From contig NC_068926.1 in NCBI RefSeq assembly GCF_023091745.1, positions 51,174,001-51,238,000 on the forward strand: DNA of 64,000 nucleotides, given 5' to 3'. The position numbers were made by a program, and so were the translations under genes. The DNA comes from Budorcas taxicolor (lineage: Eukaryota > Chordata > Mammalia > Artiodactyla > Bovidae). Positions 50,601 to 59,800 of the stretch are shown here, in pieces. The notes beneath the pieces are model-generated. The model did not search any database. It saw only the letters and a program-made list of their open reading frames with translations, and was not told the DNA's origin. Numbering within the stretch: position 1 is the stretch's first letter; each line of letters begins with the position of its first letter.

Positions 50601-51129
50601 CAGTTCAGTTCAGTTCAGTCGCTCAGTCGTGTCCGACTCTTTGCGACCCCATGAATTGCAGCACGCCAGGCCTCCCTGTCCATCACCAACTCCTGGAGTT
50701 CACTCAGACTCACGTCCATAGAGTCAGTGATGCCATCCAGCCATCTCATCCTCTGTCATCCCCTTCTCCTCCTGCCCCCAATCCCTCCCAGCATCAGAGT
50801 CTTTTCCAATGAGTCAACTCTTCGCATGAGGTGGCCAAAGTACTGGAGTTTCAGCTTCAGCATCATTCCTTCCAAAGAAATCCCAGGGATGATCTCCTTC
50901 AGAATGGACTGGGTGGATCTCCTTGCAGTCCAAGGGACTCTCAAGAGTCTTCTCCAACACCACAGTTCAAAAGCATCAATTCTTTGGTGCTCAGCCTTCT
51001 TCACAGTCCAACTCTCACATCCATACATGACCACTGGAAAAACCATAGCCTTGACTAGATGGACCTTAGTTAGCAGAGTAATGTCTCTGCTTTTGAATAT
51101 GCTATCTAGGTTGCTCATAACTTTTCTTA
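50601..51129 (-). mobile_element. BovB LINE 3' fragment, antisense
   Basis: Starts with CAGTT pentamers and ends at TTGCTCATAACTTTTCTTA. Minus frame 50756-51118 (120 codons) keeps the C-terminal BovB sequence (RDITLLTKVHLVKAM, YGCESWTVKKAE). It looks relatively young. Confidence 0.96.
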
Positions 51130-51130
51130 C

Positions 51131-51225
51131 TGTTGTTCAATCACTCACCCGTCCGACCTTTGCGACCCCTTGGACTGCAGCGCTCCAGGCTTCCCTGTCC
51201 TTCACTATCTCCCGAAGTTTGCTCC
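51131..51225 (-). mobile_element. Second short BovB/Bov-A fragment, antisense
   Basis: GTTGTTCAATCACTCACCCG, CTTCCCTGTCCTTCACTATC, AGTTTGCTCCTG. It restarts the 3' end of the element immediately after the preceding copy. Confidence 0.88.
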
Positions 51226-51399
51226 TGTATGTGTATGTGTGCATTTAGGGATGTGTATGTGAGAGCATAGACATTGAAGCCAGATCACCTGCGGTCACAT
51301 TCCAGATCTGTCGCTTACCAGCCCATGTGACATTCGGTAGGTCATGTGATAGGACAGTACAGCTTCTGTGGGAGGTCCAGAGATCCTGGGCCCTTTTTG

Positions 51400-51495
51400 T
51401 TGGATCAGAGGTGAGTTCAGAGAGTCATGGACAGTTTCCTTTAAAAAGGGACATTTGAATTGGGTCTTGATGGATGAGTAGGAGTTCAACAATCA
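51400..51495 (+). mobile_element. L2-like ancient repeat fragment
   Basis: GGGACATTTGAATTGGGTCT, TGATGGATGAGTAGGAGTTC matches the 'gacatttgagctgagacttgaa' portion of a common mammal-wide repeat. Confidence 0.5.
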
Positions 51496-51734
51496 GAAAA
51501 AGTTTAGGGGCACTATCCAGGCAGATATCACAGCATTTAAGAGGTCAATCCCTGATTCTATCCTTGGTCCAGGCTACCATCTTCACTCTCCCAGATAGCA
51601 CAGAAAGCTTCCCTGCAGGTTTCTCACACCCTCTTTCTGAAGTTCATTCTGGTCTTTGGGACAGATTCCTCCCCTTCCTCACCACCTTGCTTTTAGGTCT
51701 GCTCCCTGGCTTCTCTTTGCCTCAGTTTTCCGTT

Positions 51735-51853
51735 TTCTTTTTTTGGCTGCACCATGCGGCATCTGGGATCTTAGTTTCCCAATCAGGGATGGAACCCGGG
51801 CCCCCTGCATTGGAAGCGTGGAGTCTTAACCACTGGATCACAGGGGAAATCCT
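51735..51853 (-). mobile_element. CHR-type tRNA SINE, antisense
   Basis: TTTGGCTGCACCATGCGGCA, GGATCTTAGTTTCCCAATCA, GAACCCGGGCCCCCTGCATT, ATCACAGGGGAAATCC. Confidence 0.92.
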
Positions 51854-51884
51854 TCAGTTTTCTTTTCTCTGAGGCTGCTGGTAG

Positions 51885-52065
51885 CTGTTTCTCATGGCTC
51901 ATTTCCCTCCTTACCCTTCATCGTACAGATGCGGGCATCAGTGCTGAGATGCACAAAGGTTTGCTTAAGGTCACATGGTAGAGCTGGGAAAAGAACCATG
52001 TCCAGAGGCCTCGCCTGAACTGTTAGAAGCACCACACTCTGTCTCCATTTTGCCAAGGTTAGCTA
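51885..52065 (-). mobile_element. MIR SINE, antisense
   Basis: CATCGTACAGATGCGGGCAT, GCTTAAGGTCACATGGTAGA, AAAGAACCATGTCCAGAGGC. Diverged. Confidence 0.65.
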
Positions 52066-52166
52066 GGACTTGGAGTTAAAACCCAGCACATCTTTCAACA
52101 CATGTTGGAGAGGCAATATTCAAATTTCATCAACTGAACACATTAATTGGGCACCTACTCTGTGCC

Positions 52167-52386
52167 TGGCTTCCCAGGTGGCATTAGTGGTAAAGAACCT
52201 GCCTGCCAATGCAGGAGACATAAGAGATGCAAGTTCGATCCCTGGGTCAGGAAGGTCCTCTGGAGGAGGGCATGGCAACCCACTCCAGTATTCTCGCCTG
52301 GAGAATACCATGCACAGAAGAGCCTGGTGGGCTACAGTCCATGGGGTTGCACAGTCGGATATGACTGAAGCAACTTAGCAAGCACG
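52167..52386 (+). mobile_element. Bov-tA SINE
   Basis: TGGCTTCCCAGGTGGCATTA, AAGTTCGATCCCTGGGTCAG, CTGGAGGAGGGCATGGCAAC, ending GATATGACTGAAGCAACTTA. Confidence 0.95.
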
Positions 52387-52484
52387 TATGCCTGGCTCAG
52401 GGCACACTTCGGTGTTAGAAGGTCCCGACCTGCGCTGTCCAGGATGGTAACCATGAGCCATGTGAGGTGTGTGTGTTGGGGGCA

Positions 52485-52941
52485 GGACAGTGGCCCCCAA
52501 AGTTCACGTCCTAATCCCGGAGCCTGTGAATATGTGACCTGACATGACAAAGGGACTTCGCAGATATGATTCAGTAAAGGATCTCGAAAAAGGGAGATTA
52601 TCCCGGATTATCTGGGGTGGCCCAGTGTAATCACAAGAGTCCTCAGGAAAGAGAGACAGGAGGATCAGAATCGGGGAAGATGCAGCAATGGAAGCAGATG
52701 TCCAAGTGATATGGGTCCTTGAGCCTCTAGAAGCTGGAAAATCAAGAAGACAAATTCTGCTCCCCAAAAACATCACCCAAAGTCTCCAGGACGGAACACA
52801 GTCCTGCCAACACCTTGATTGCAGACCAGTGAGGCCCAGTGCCGACCTCGGCCCTCCAGAACTATAAGGTAATAAATCTATGTCGTTTGAAGTCACTAAG
52901 TCTGTGGTCGTTGGTTACAGCAGCAAGAGGAATCTAATACC
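52485..52941 (+). mobile_element. MLT1-type MaLR LTR, near full length
   Basis: GACAGTGGCCCCCAAAGTTC, GGGACTTCGCAGATATGATT, GAAGATGCAGCAATGGAAGC, CACCTTGATTGCAGACCAGT, AATAAATCTATGTCGTTTGA, TTACAGCAGCAAGAGGAATC. Solitary LTR with a polyadenylation signal. Confidence 0.88.
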
Positions 52942-53404
52942 TGTGGCTGTTCACATTTACATTTAATTAAATTTAAAAGTCTGTTCCTTGGTCACAGCAG
53001 CCACATTTCAAGGGCTCAGTATGGAAAGCTCTGTTGGGCCACACTGATTTAGACAAACACAAGCAGGCAAACCAATAGGCAAGGAAACTCCAGATGGTGA
53101 CAACTCCTGAAGCCTAAATCTACTGAGACATAAGAGCTGCCTCCTGGGGGTTTATTTCTCCTTAAATCCATGATGGGCATTGGAGGCTCAGAGAAGCTAA
53201 GTCACTTGCCCAAAGTAACACAGCAAGAGAAGCAGAGAACCAGGGAAAGTCAGACTGCCGCAGCAGGTGTCCAAGCAGGCAAGGCAAGGTGGGAATTCAG
53301 CCTTTCCAGCAAACAAGAGACCTCCTGCAGTGAACTCCAGACCCCTTTCCCACGAGCCTCTCAGCCTCTTGAGAACATTTCCCCCCAGACATGGGCCGAG
53401 GTGA

Positions 53405-53745
53405 CTGTGTTCATTTCCTGAGGCTGCCATAACAATGATCACAAACTGGGTGTCTTAAAAAACAGAAACTTAATCTCTTAACAGTTCTGAAGGCTGAAAC
53501 CCTGAAGTCAATGTGTCAGCAGGGTTGTGCTCCCTGAAGGCTCTGGGGAGACTCTTCCACACTGCCTCCAGCTCCTAGGGGCTGCAGGCTTCCCTGGTAT
53601 CCCTTGGTGTGTGGCCACACCATTGCTGTCTCCATGGTCACATGGAGGTCTTCCCTCTGTGTATCACTGTGTCCAAATTTCCATCTTCTTAGAAGGACAC
53701 CAGTCATTGGATCACTCTAATTCAATGTGACCTCATCGTTTTCTT
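53405..53745 (-). mobile_element. MLT1A-type LTR, antisense, part 1 (source locus of the 37-kb copy)
   Basis: GTGTTCATTTCCTGAGGCTG, CAATGTGTCAGCAGGGTTGT, GAAGGACACCAGTCATTGGA, then ATGTGACCTCATC where an L1 interrupts it. The LTR resumes at 54716. Confidence 0.88.
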
Positions 53746-53817
53746 TAAAGTACAGACGATCTACAATGTTGTGTTAGTTTCTGATGTACAGCAAAGTGAT
53801 TCAGTGTTTATATATAA
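53746..53817 (-). mobile_element. L1 LINE 3' end, antisense, part 1
   Basis: TACAATGTTGTGTTAGTTTC and TGATGTACAGCAAAGTGATT. A different subfamily from the L1 at 36.8 kb. Interrupted by BovB. Confidence 0.85.
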
Positions 53818-54073
53818 GGACTGATGCTGAAGCTCCAGTACTTTGACCATCCAATGCGAAGAGCAGACTCATTGAAAATGACCCTGATGCTGGGAAAGAT
53901 TGAAGGCAGGAAGAGAAAGGGACGAAAGAGGGTGAGATGGTTGGATGGCATCACCGACTCAATGGACGTGAGTTTGAGCAAACTCTTGGAGATTGTGAAG
54001 GACAGGGAAGCCTGGCGTGCTGCAGTCCATGGGGTTGCAAAGAGTCAGACATGATTTAAGAGACTGAACAACC
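53818..54073 (+). mobile_element. BovB LINE 3' fragment nested in L1
   Basis: AAGGACTGATGCTGAAGCTC, GAGGGTGAGATGGTTGGATG, ending GATTTAAGAGACTGAACAAC. Only the last 256 bp were inserted. Confidence 0.95.
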
Positions 54074-54107
54074 ACAAAATATATATATACACATACTTTT
54101 ATATTCC
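54074..54107 (-). mobile_element. L1 LINE, antisense, part 2 (short)
   Basis: AT-rich L1 piece with ATATATATATACACATACTT between the BovB and Bov-tA insertions. Confidence 0.6.
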
Positions 54108-54325
54108 TTGGGCTTCCCACATGGTTCAGTGGTAAAAGAATTTGCCTGCCAAGGCAGGAGTTGCAGGAGACCCTGGTTCTATCCCTGGGTCAGAAAGATC
54201 CCCTGGAGTAGGAAGTGGTAACCCACTCCAGTATTCTTGCCTGGAGAATCCCATGGACAGAGGAGCCCGGCAGGCTACAGTCCACAGGGTCGCAAGGAGT
54301 TGGACATGACTGAGCATGCACGTAC
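54108..54325 (+). mobile_element. Bov-tA SINE nested in L1
   Basis: GGGCTTCCCACATGGTTCAG, GGTTCTATCCCTGGGTCAGA, CAGAGGAGCCCGGCAGGCTA, ending GACATGACTGAGCATGCACG. Short ATATTCCTT flanks suggest the target duplication. Confidence 0.94.
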
Positions 54326-54715
54326 CACATATATTCCTTTCCGTTATGGTTTATTACAGGATATTGAACAAAGTTCTCTGTACTATACAGTAGGATCTAG
54401 TTTATCTATTTTGTATATAGTAGCAGTTTGTAACTGTTAATTCCTAACTCCTAACTTATTTCTCCCCACCCCTTTTCCCCTTTGTTTTCTGTCTGTGAGT
54501 CTGTCTCTGCTTTGTTCATTTGTGTTATATTTTAGATTGCACCTCTAAGTGATAGCATATGGTAGTTGTCTTTCTCCTTCTGACTTACTTCACTTTGTAA
54601 AATAATCTCTAGGTCCATCCGCATTGCTGCAAATGGCATTATTTCATTCCTTTTTATGGCTGAGTAATATTCCACTGTATGTATAAAACCACATTGTCTT
54701 TATTCAGTCATCTGC
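54326..54715 (-). mobile_element. L1 LINE, antisense, part 3
   Basis: GGTTTATTACAGGATATTGA, ACTATACAGTAGGATCTAGT, TCTAGGTCCATCCGCATTGC, GGCTGAGTAATATTCCACTG, 5' truncation at CATCTGCAGTAT. The target duplication TG(T/G)... CCTCATC joins both LTR halves. Confidence 0.9.
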
Positions 54716-54788
54716 AGTATGGCCTCATCTTGCCTCAATTCTTAATTCAATTTGGTCTGCACAGAACCTATTTCCAAATAAGGTCACC
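54716..54788 (-). mobile_element. MLT1A-type LTR, antisense, part 2
   Basis: ATGGCCTCATCTTGCCTCAA and CCTATTTCCAAATAAGGTCA continue the LTR from 53745. The homology with 37400 begins here. Confidence 0.88.
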
Positions 54789-54789
54789 T

Positions 54790-54913
54790 TCAGTTCAGTT
54801 CAGTTCAGTTCAGTCGCTCAGTCGTGTCCAACTCTTTGCGACCCCATGAATCGCAGCACACCAGGCCTCCCTGTCTATCACCAACCCCTGGAGTTCACTC
54901 AGACTCGCGTCCA
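54790..54913 (-). mobile_element. BovB LINE 3' tip, antisense, nested in MLT1A
   Basis: Five CAGTT pentamers then CGCTCAGTCGTGTCCAACTC, CACCAGGCCTCCCTGTCTAT, CTCGCGTCCATC. Absent from the 37-kb copy, so it postdates the copying event or was acquired by this locus only. Confidence 0.93.
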
Positions 54914-54985
54914 TCTTCAGAGGTGGACACAAATTCTGGAAGGGGGTGGGGTAGGTGGGTGGATAGGACACTATTCAACCCAGAA
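54914..54985 (-). mobile_element. MLT1A-type LTR, antisense, part 3
   Basis: GAGGTGGACACAAATTCTGG and GGACACTATTCAACCCA close the LTR. Confidence 0.88.
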
Positions 54986-55039
54986 TGGAGACTTCAGGCA
55001 GTTATCCTGGGACCCAGTGAGTGTAGACCTGTGCCATCC

Positions 55040-55200
55040 AGGCAGTTAGGTGGGGAGATCAGGGTTCAAATCCCTGCTTCACTACTCATTGGCTGTGTGA
55101 CCTTTGGTAAGTTACTTAACCTCTCTGGGTACCATGTGAAGATGATAATGGCACCTACTTCTACCTCATAGGATTAAATGAGAGAGTGCAGTGAAGATCC
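55040..55200 (+). mobile_element. MIR SINE (also present in the 37-kb copy)
   Basis: GGGTTCAAATCCCTGCTTCA, TGGCTGTGTGACCTTTGGTA, AGTTACTTAACCTCTCTGGG. The corresponding MIR at 37.61-37.74 kb has an extra AGGTTGTTGAG-type segment lost here. Confidence 0.88.
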
Positions 55201-55344
55201 TGGAGTTGCCTCAAGCCCACGGCAAGCTCTGCTCCAGCGTTCACCATCCTCACAGTCTGCCGCGTCTCCCCAACAGTTGGGAGGACCTGGGAGGGATGCA
55301 GACACAGCATTAAATAACCCTCAATGGCAAGAAAGTCAGTCTCT

Positions 55345-55625
55345 TTTTCCTTTCCGTTCTTCTGCCAACTTCAAGGAGAAAGTTTCCGCGGGGTGCTGAT
55401 ATGTCTTGGACAGCTCGCTCAGGCTGCCTCAGCTACCTTTACAACAAAGCAGGAGAAAAGTTTCCATCTCGAACAAACCTTTGTGTCAGGTCAGGCGGCA
55501 GGCTGGAAGCCAGCTTTTGGTGAACGCCTTCATGTCCGTTGCCTTTATTTTCACAGTCACCTTCTGTTTACAACATATGATATCGGCTTTTCCAATTACG
55601 GGGTGATCTAAACTGTCCTTCTGAA
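55345..55625. promoter_or_regulatory. Candidate conserved non-coding element beside the retrocopy source
   Basis: Repeat-free with regulatory-type words: CTACCTTTACAACAAAGC (SOX/TCF-like), TTGCCTTTATTTTCACAG, CTGTTTACAACATATGA (FOX-like), TCCAATTACGGG (homeodomain-like). Its left edge coincides with the end of homology to the 37-kb copy. Function is inferred. Confidence 0.4.
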
Positions 55626-55917
55626 GTCAGTGAGTTTTCTGACAGAGAAGGCATGTGGTTAATGTTAAAGAATTAAGCAAATGGCAGTCCCGGTGTGAAG
55701 AGGGCAGGGTCCATTCCCATGGGTGCTACAGGGGATGGGGGCAGAGCTGCAGGGGGATGCCCTGGGAAGGGGGGATGGCAGCTGCCTGGGAGTTTGACGT
55801 CCAGAGTGGAGTGTTTCCTTGTAAGCTTCAAACAATCTGATTAGCTGGATTATCTCCTGATCTGGGTAGACACCACCTGGGTACCATTCACATTTAACAT
55901 CATCTCTCTTCTTTCAG
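55626..55917. other. Unclassified non-coding stretch
   Basis: G-rich in part (GGGGATGGGGGCAGAGCTGC); no gene or repeat. Confidence 0.35.
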
Positions 55918-56137
55918 GGGGGCTTCTCAGGTGGCGCAGTGGTAAAGAACCCGCCTGCAATGCAGGAGACGCAGGAGATGAGGGTTGGATCCCTGGGTTG
56001 GGAAGGTCCCCTAGAGAAGGGCATGGCAACCTGCTCCAGTATTCTTGCCTGGAGAGTCGCACGGACAGAAGAGCCTGGCGGGCTACAGTCCATGGGATCA
56101 CAAAGAGTCCGACAAAAATGAGCACACACGCATGCAT
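55918..56137 (+). mobile_element. Bov-tA SINE
   Basis: GGGGCTTCTCAGGTGGCGCA, GTTGGATCCCTGGGTTGGGA, GAGAGTCGCACGGACAGAAG, GATCACAAAGAGTCCGACAA. Confidence 0.95.
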
Positions 56138-56293
56138 GCACCCTTCTTTAATCAGAGGTGACCTACCCAGGACAGTGGGACAGAATGAGAACCAGGAAAT
56201 GCCACAGGACCTGAATGAAGGGGCTGAGACCAGAATGGGGCTGCTAAATGGGGACCGATTGCCTCTTCCAATCTCAGCAAAAGGAAATTCTCC

Positions 56294-56326
56294 ATTTGCA
56301 TAACCCATCTCCTGGGTTATGCAAAC
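56294..56326. promoter_or_regulatory. Perfect 13-bp palindrome with two octamer (POU) motifs
   Basis: Arms TTTGCATAACCCA (56295-56307) and TGGGTTATGCAAA (56313-56325) are exact reverse complements around a 5-nt spacer TCTCC. ATTTGCAT (56294-56301) is a consensus octamer; GTTTGCAT lies on the minus strand (56319-56326). Binding is inference from motif identity. Confidence 0.6.
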
Positions 56327-56789
56327 ATCTAGCAAGTTCACCTTCAAGGGTTTAATTTGCCTCTTCACTCCTTTCCTTCCCTCCCACCCCCCACTCCCAC
56401 TCCCTCCACTTTCAGAAGGTGACGAGTGCCATTCACGAGTCAGTGAGAGCCGGCTGGGCCAGAGTTTCTGGAAGGACCAATGCTGCAAAGTAGAGTTTGT
56501 CCCCAAAGCATGTGAGGCCACCACTTTGTCCTGGGAAATTCATAGCATGTGCCCAGGGGTGTGGCTGGGCCAGCTTTTGCCAGTAGGGCAGAGGGCTGTG
56601 TGTAGCTCAGGGGACTCAAGGGTCGCAAGCGTAGCCTCTCCTTTTTTGCTCTTGAACAGACCAGCATTAACCCAGGCATGGGAGGGAGTGAGCTTTGGAG
56701 AGACATTCTGTTGTGTGATCAGACCAGTAAAACCCCCCATGAAAGCCTCTGCTCACAATCTCCCCACTAGCCCACTCTTCCTAGTATCT
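56327..56789. other. Unclassified non-coding stretch
   Basis: Pyrimidine-rich near 56365-56410. The 169-codon frame at 56319-56828 shows no domain. No gene called. Confidence 0.35.
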
Positions 56790-57128
56790 GTTGCTATGGT
56801 AATAGACCACCTCAAACTTAGTCCATAAAACAAAGGCAATAACTTCATTATGCCACAGTTCTGGCATCCAGTAAGCTCAGCTAGGTGATCCCAGGCAGGG
56901 TCTCTTATTCCGTTGCAATCACATGGTCCCTGAGGCTGGGGTCATCTTGATGTTTGCTCACTCACACATCTTGCAACTCACACAATAGATGCTGATTGTC
57001 AGCCAGGACCTCAGGGGGCTCTGTGGCCTCCTTGGGCAGGTTGGGCTTCCTCACAACATGGCGACTCCAGGAAATGTCCCAGGAGGGCCAGGAAGATGCT
57101 TTGTCACCTTCTACAACTTAGCTTCAGG
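56790..57128 (-). mobile_element. MaLR-like repeat, antisense, part 1
   Basis: TCTGTTGCTATGGTAATAGA, ATTATGCCACAGTTCTGGCA, GGTTGGGCTTCCTCACAACA, GGCGACTCCAGGAAATGTCC follow a recurring antisense LTR-like family. Interrupted by CHR. Confidence 0.5.
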
Positions 57129-57140
57129 AGTCACATAGTG

Positions 57141-57407
57141 GTGCTTCCCTGGTGGTCCAGGGGTTAAGAATCTGCCTTGCAAGTCAGGGGACACAGGTTC
57201 AATCCCTGGTCCAGGAACTAAGATCCCATATACCACAGAGCAAATAAGTCCATGCACCACAACTACTGAGCCTTCACTCTACAGGCCAAGAGCTGCAACA
57301 AGAGAAGTCACTGCAATGAGAACCCCACTCACCACAACTAGAGAAAGCCTGAGTGCAGCAATGAGCAGCCCATGCACCACAATGAAGACCCAGTGCAACC
57401 AAAAAAA
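57141..57407 (+). mobile_element. CHR/ART-type tRNA SINE, long form, perfect target-site duplication
   Basis: GTGCTTCCCTGGTGGTCCAG, GGTTCAATCCCTGGTCCAGG, CACCACAACTAGAGAAAGCC, A-tail. Flanked by identical AGTCACATAGTG at 57129-57140 and 57408-57419. Confidence 0.96.
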
Positions 57408-57419
57408 AGTCACATAGTG

Positions 57420-57545
57420 TCACTTCCAACATAGCCAAAACTCCAGCCAAGAGGAGGGACATGGACCCCATGTGTCAATGGCAGGAGTGACAACTTCATA
57501 CCGTGAAAGCAGCTTGCAAGATGGATGAACTTGTGACTGTCTCAG
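57420..57545 (-). mobile_element. MaLR-like repeat, antisense, part 2
   Basis: TCACTTCCAACATAGCCAAA, CATGGACCCCATGTGTCAAT continue the repeat split at 57128. Confidence 0.45.
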
Positions 57546-57894
57546 AACATACACTGCCACTCTCACCCTTTAATTCTCTTCTTCCAGCCCAGATTCTTCC
57601 CAGCTTCTGGTTCTGTGGACTTTCATCAGGTACCCAGTGAGTGCCTGCGGCTTTCATTTATATCAGCAAATCAACCACCTACAACTCTGCTTTGGCGTTG
57701 GCCTCGAAGAGTCCCATTTTTTAACTGTCAGGCTCCAAGGATCAGAAAGCCCTCGGAGGGACTGCCCAAGTTCCCACAGCTGTTCAGCAGTTTTAGGGAA
57801 CATCTGTTGCTTTGGATGCCTCTCCTGATCACAGTCTCAAATTTCCTTGAAAATGACCCCTCCCTCACCTCAGATCATCGTGATTTGGGTTAGT
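57546..57894. other. Unclassified non-coding stretch
   Basis: A 92-codon frame at 57615-57893 has no recognisable domain. No gene called. Confidence 0.35.
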
Positions 57895-58320
57895 CTGACT
57901 CCTCCCATTAGTTCAGGGCCTGTGACTATAGCCTGGCCAATCAAAAGTTTTCAAACCCGTGGGCTCAGTGATTGGTACAAGGATCATCGTGACCCGATTT
58001 GGTCCACTCAGAGGTAATCCTAGAACAGTTGGTAAGAAAGAGCTGGGGGTGGGGGGTGGGGAGTAACCATCATGAATGTTCAGCTGAACCTGCTGGGATG
58101 CCTTTTCCATCTTGAGGGCAAGGCCTGCCTGAGAATAAAACCAGCATAGACAACAATGACCCTGAGACAGAAAGAGATAGCATCCTGAGATCAGTGCTTG
58201 AGCCCCTGGATCCAGCCATACCTGAAGCTGATGCTACTCTTGGTTTTGTCATTATAAAAGTTCAATACCCTTTGTTTTTCACTGAAGCCATTTTGAGTTG
58301 AGGTTTCTAGGATAAAAAAG
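57895..58320 (+). mobile_element. MaLR-like LTR
   Basis: AGCCTGGCCAATCAAAAGTT, CTCAGTGATTGGTACAAGGA, CTTTTCCATCTTGAGGGCAA, GAGCCCCTGGATCCAGCCAT, TGAAGCCATTTTGAGTTGAG. Near full-length but old. A G-quadruplex-type run sits at 58045-58062. Confidence 0.65.
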
Positions 58321-58639
58321 AGGCTCTTGGCCTACAAAGAGGCAGAAAAAGAATTTGAGTCTAAGCCTATCTAAGTCCAAATTCTTTACTCAGAACCACG
58401 CTGCCTCCCTGAGTCCTATCCACTTTCAGTCTCCAGATCAGTTCTCCATGATGCCCTCCCTGCTAACATTAGCTCACGGCATCTCTCCTCAACCCTGTTG
58501 GTGTTTGTGGCCTTTGGTCTACGTGCTTTACAGGGAGGGCCCCCTGGACCAATACTATGTCATCTTCTGTAGTCACAGGTGCTTAAAGTTTCACTAGCAG
58601 AATAGCATTCCTTTGGATTAAGCATTGCTATCATCGAGT

Positions 58640-59115
58640 GATTGTTTTAAAATCTTGATTCCCTGAGAGTGGAACTTGACTGACTATGGGCCAAGGAAAT
58701 ATGGATTAGGACATGCAGGATGGAGTGAAACAATGAGGAAGGATGTATTTGTCTCTGACCAGAAAGGAGGACGTGCTATTTAAGCTTCAAGTTAAACAAG
58801 AAGGCAAGATTTGACAGTCAGGGATGTGGAAAAGGGCATTTGAGGTGGACGGAGTAGACCAAGAGGTGAGGATCTGTGGGGTGCATTCAGGAAAGGGCTT
58901 AAAATTAGTTGCTGTGGAGGGTGACTGATGTAGGACAGAAGCTAGTTCAGATGACCCTGGGAACGTGAAACTCCAGGCTAAGGAATTCCTGAACTCCTGG
59001 GAATAGGGAGCCATTGAAGGTGGTTGAGCAGGGGGAGAGCCTCAATCAGAGCAGCACTTTAGGAAGATTAATTCGTGCTGTCAGGGAGGAGGGGAGTGGT
59101 TCGAAGAGGCCAGAG
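58640..59115 (+). mobile_element. L2-like ancient repeat, long fragment
   Basis: GGGAATAGGGAGCCATTGAA, GGTGGTTGAGCAGGGGGAGA, GCACTTTAGGAAGATTAATT correspond to a widespread mammal-wide repeat ('gggaagccattggagg ... agcaggggagtgac'). Confidence 0.5.
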
Positions 59116-59335
59116 GCAGGGCCAAAGCAAGCCAAGAGAGAAATGCATTCATCTGAGTAAGAGTCAGACAATGGGTGGGTTAGGAGTGATCGGGGACATT
59201 CTTGGGGACAATCCCCTTGATGTAGAGACAGACTGGGTGCCAGCAGAGGGGTGGAACATTAGAGCAATTTGTGTGTTGGCCCCTGTCCCAAGCAACATTC
59301 AGGCTCAGAGTCTTCCTTCTTTAAGAACAGCATCC

Positions 59336-59465
59336 AGGGGACTTTCCTGGTAATCAATCCAGTGGCTAGGACTCAGTGCTTTCAGTGGCAAGGGCCTGGG
59401 TTCAATCCCTGGTTAGGGAACTGAGATCCACAAGCTGTGTGGCATGGCCAAACAAAGCAATACAA
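59336..59465 (+). mobile_element. CHR-type tRNA SINE
   Basis: GGGGACTTTCCTGGTAATCA, GGGTTCAATCCCTGGTTAGG, GTGTGGCATGGCCAAACAAA. Confidence 0.9.
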
Positions 59466-59489
59466 AAACGCCAGAATCCATCCCCAGGC

Positions 59490-59632
59490 CTCTACATATA
59501 TTGTGGATACATGGTATACGGACCAGGATGGCATTACTTTGCATTGCTGTACAGCGTTCCATTGTATGGATGTACCACAATTCACTTATCCATAGTGGAC
59601 ATTCGGGTCATTGCCAGTGATCAGCGCCCCTC
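59490..59632 (-). mobile_element. L1 LINE fragment, antisense
   Basis: GGCATTACTTTGCATTGCTG, TCCATTGTATGGATGTACCA, CATAGTGGACATTCGGGTCA. Confidence 0.75.
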
Positions 59633-59637
59633 CACTT

Positions 59638-59800
59638 TTAAAATTTTTTTATTTATTTGGCTGCATTGGGTCTTAGTTGTGGTGTCCAGGTTTAGTTGCT
59701 CAGTGGGCATGTGGGATCTTAGTTTCCAGACCAAGGATTGAACCAGAGTCCCATGCATCGCAAGGTGGATTCTTAACCACCAAGCCACCAGGGAAGTCTC
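59638..59800 (-). mobile_element. CHR-type tRNA SINE, antisense
   Basis: TTTTTTATTTATTTGGCTGC, GTGTCCAGGTTTAGTTGCTC, GATTCTTAACCACCAAGCCA, CCAGGGAAGTCTC. Confidence 0.93.
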
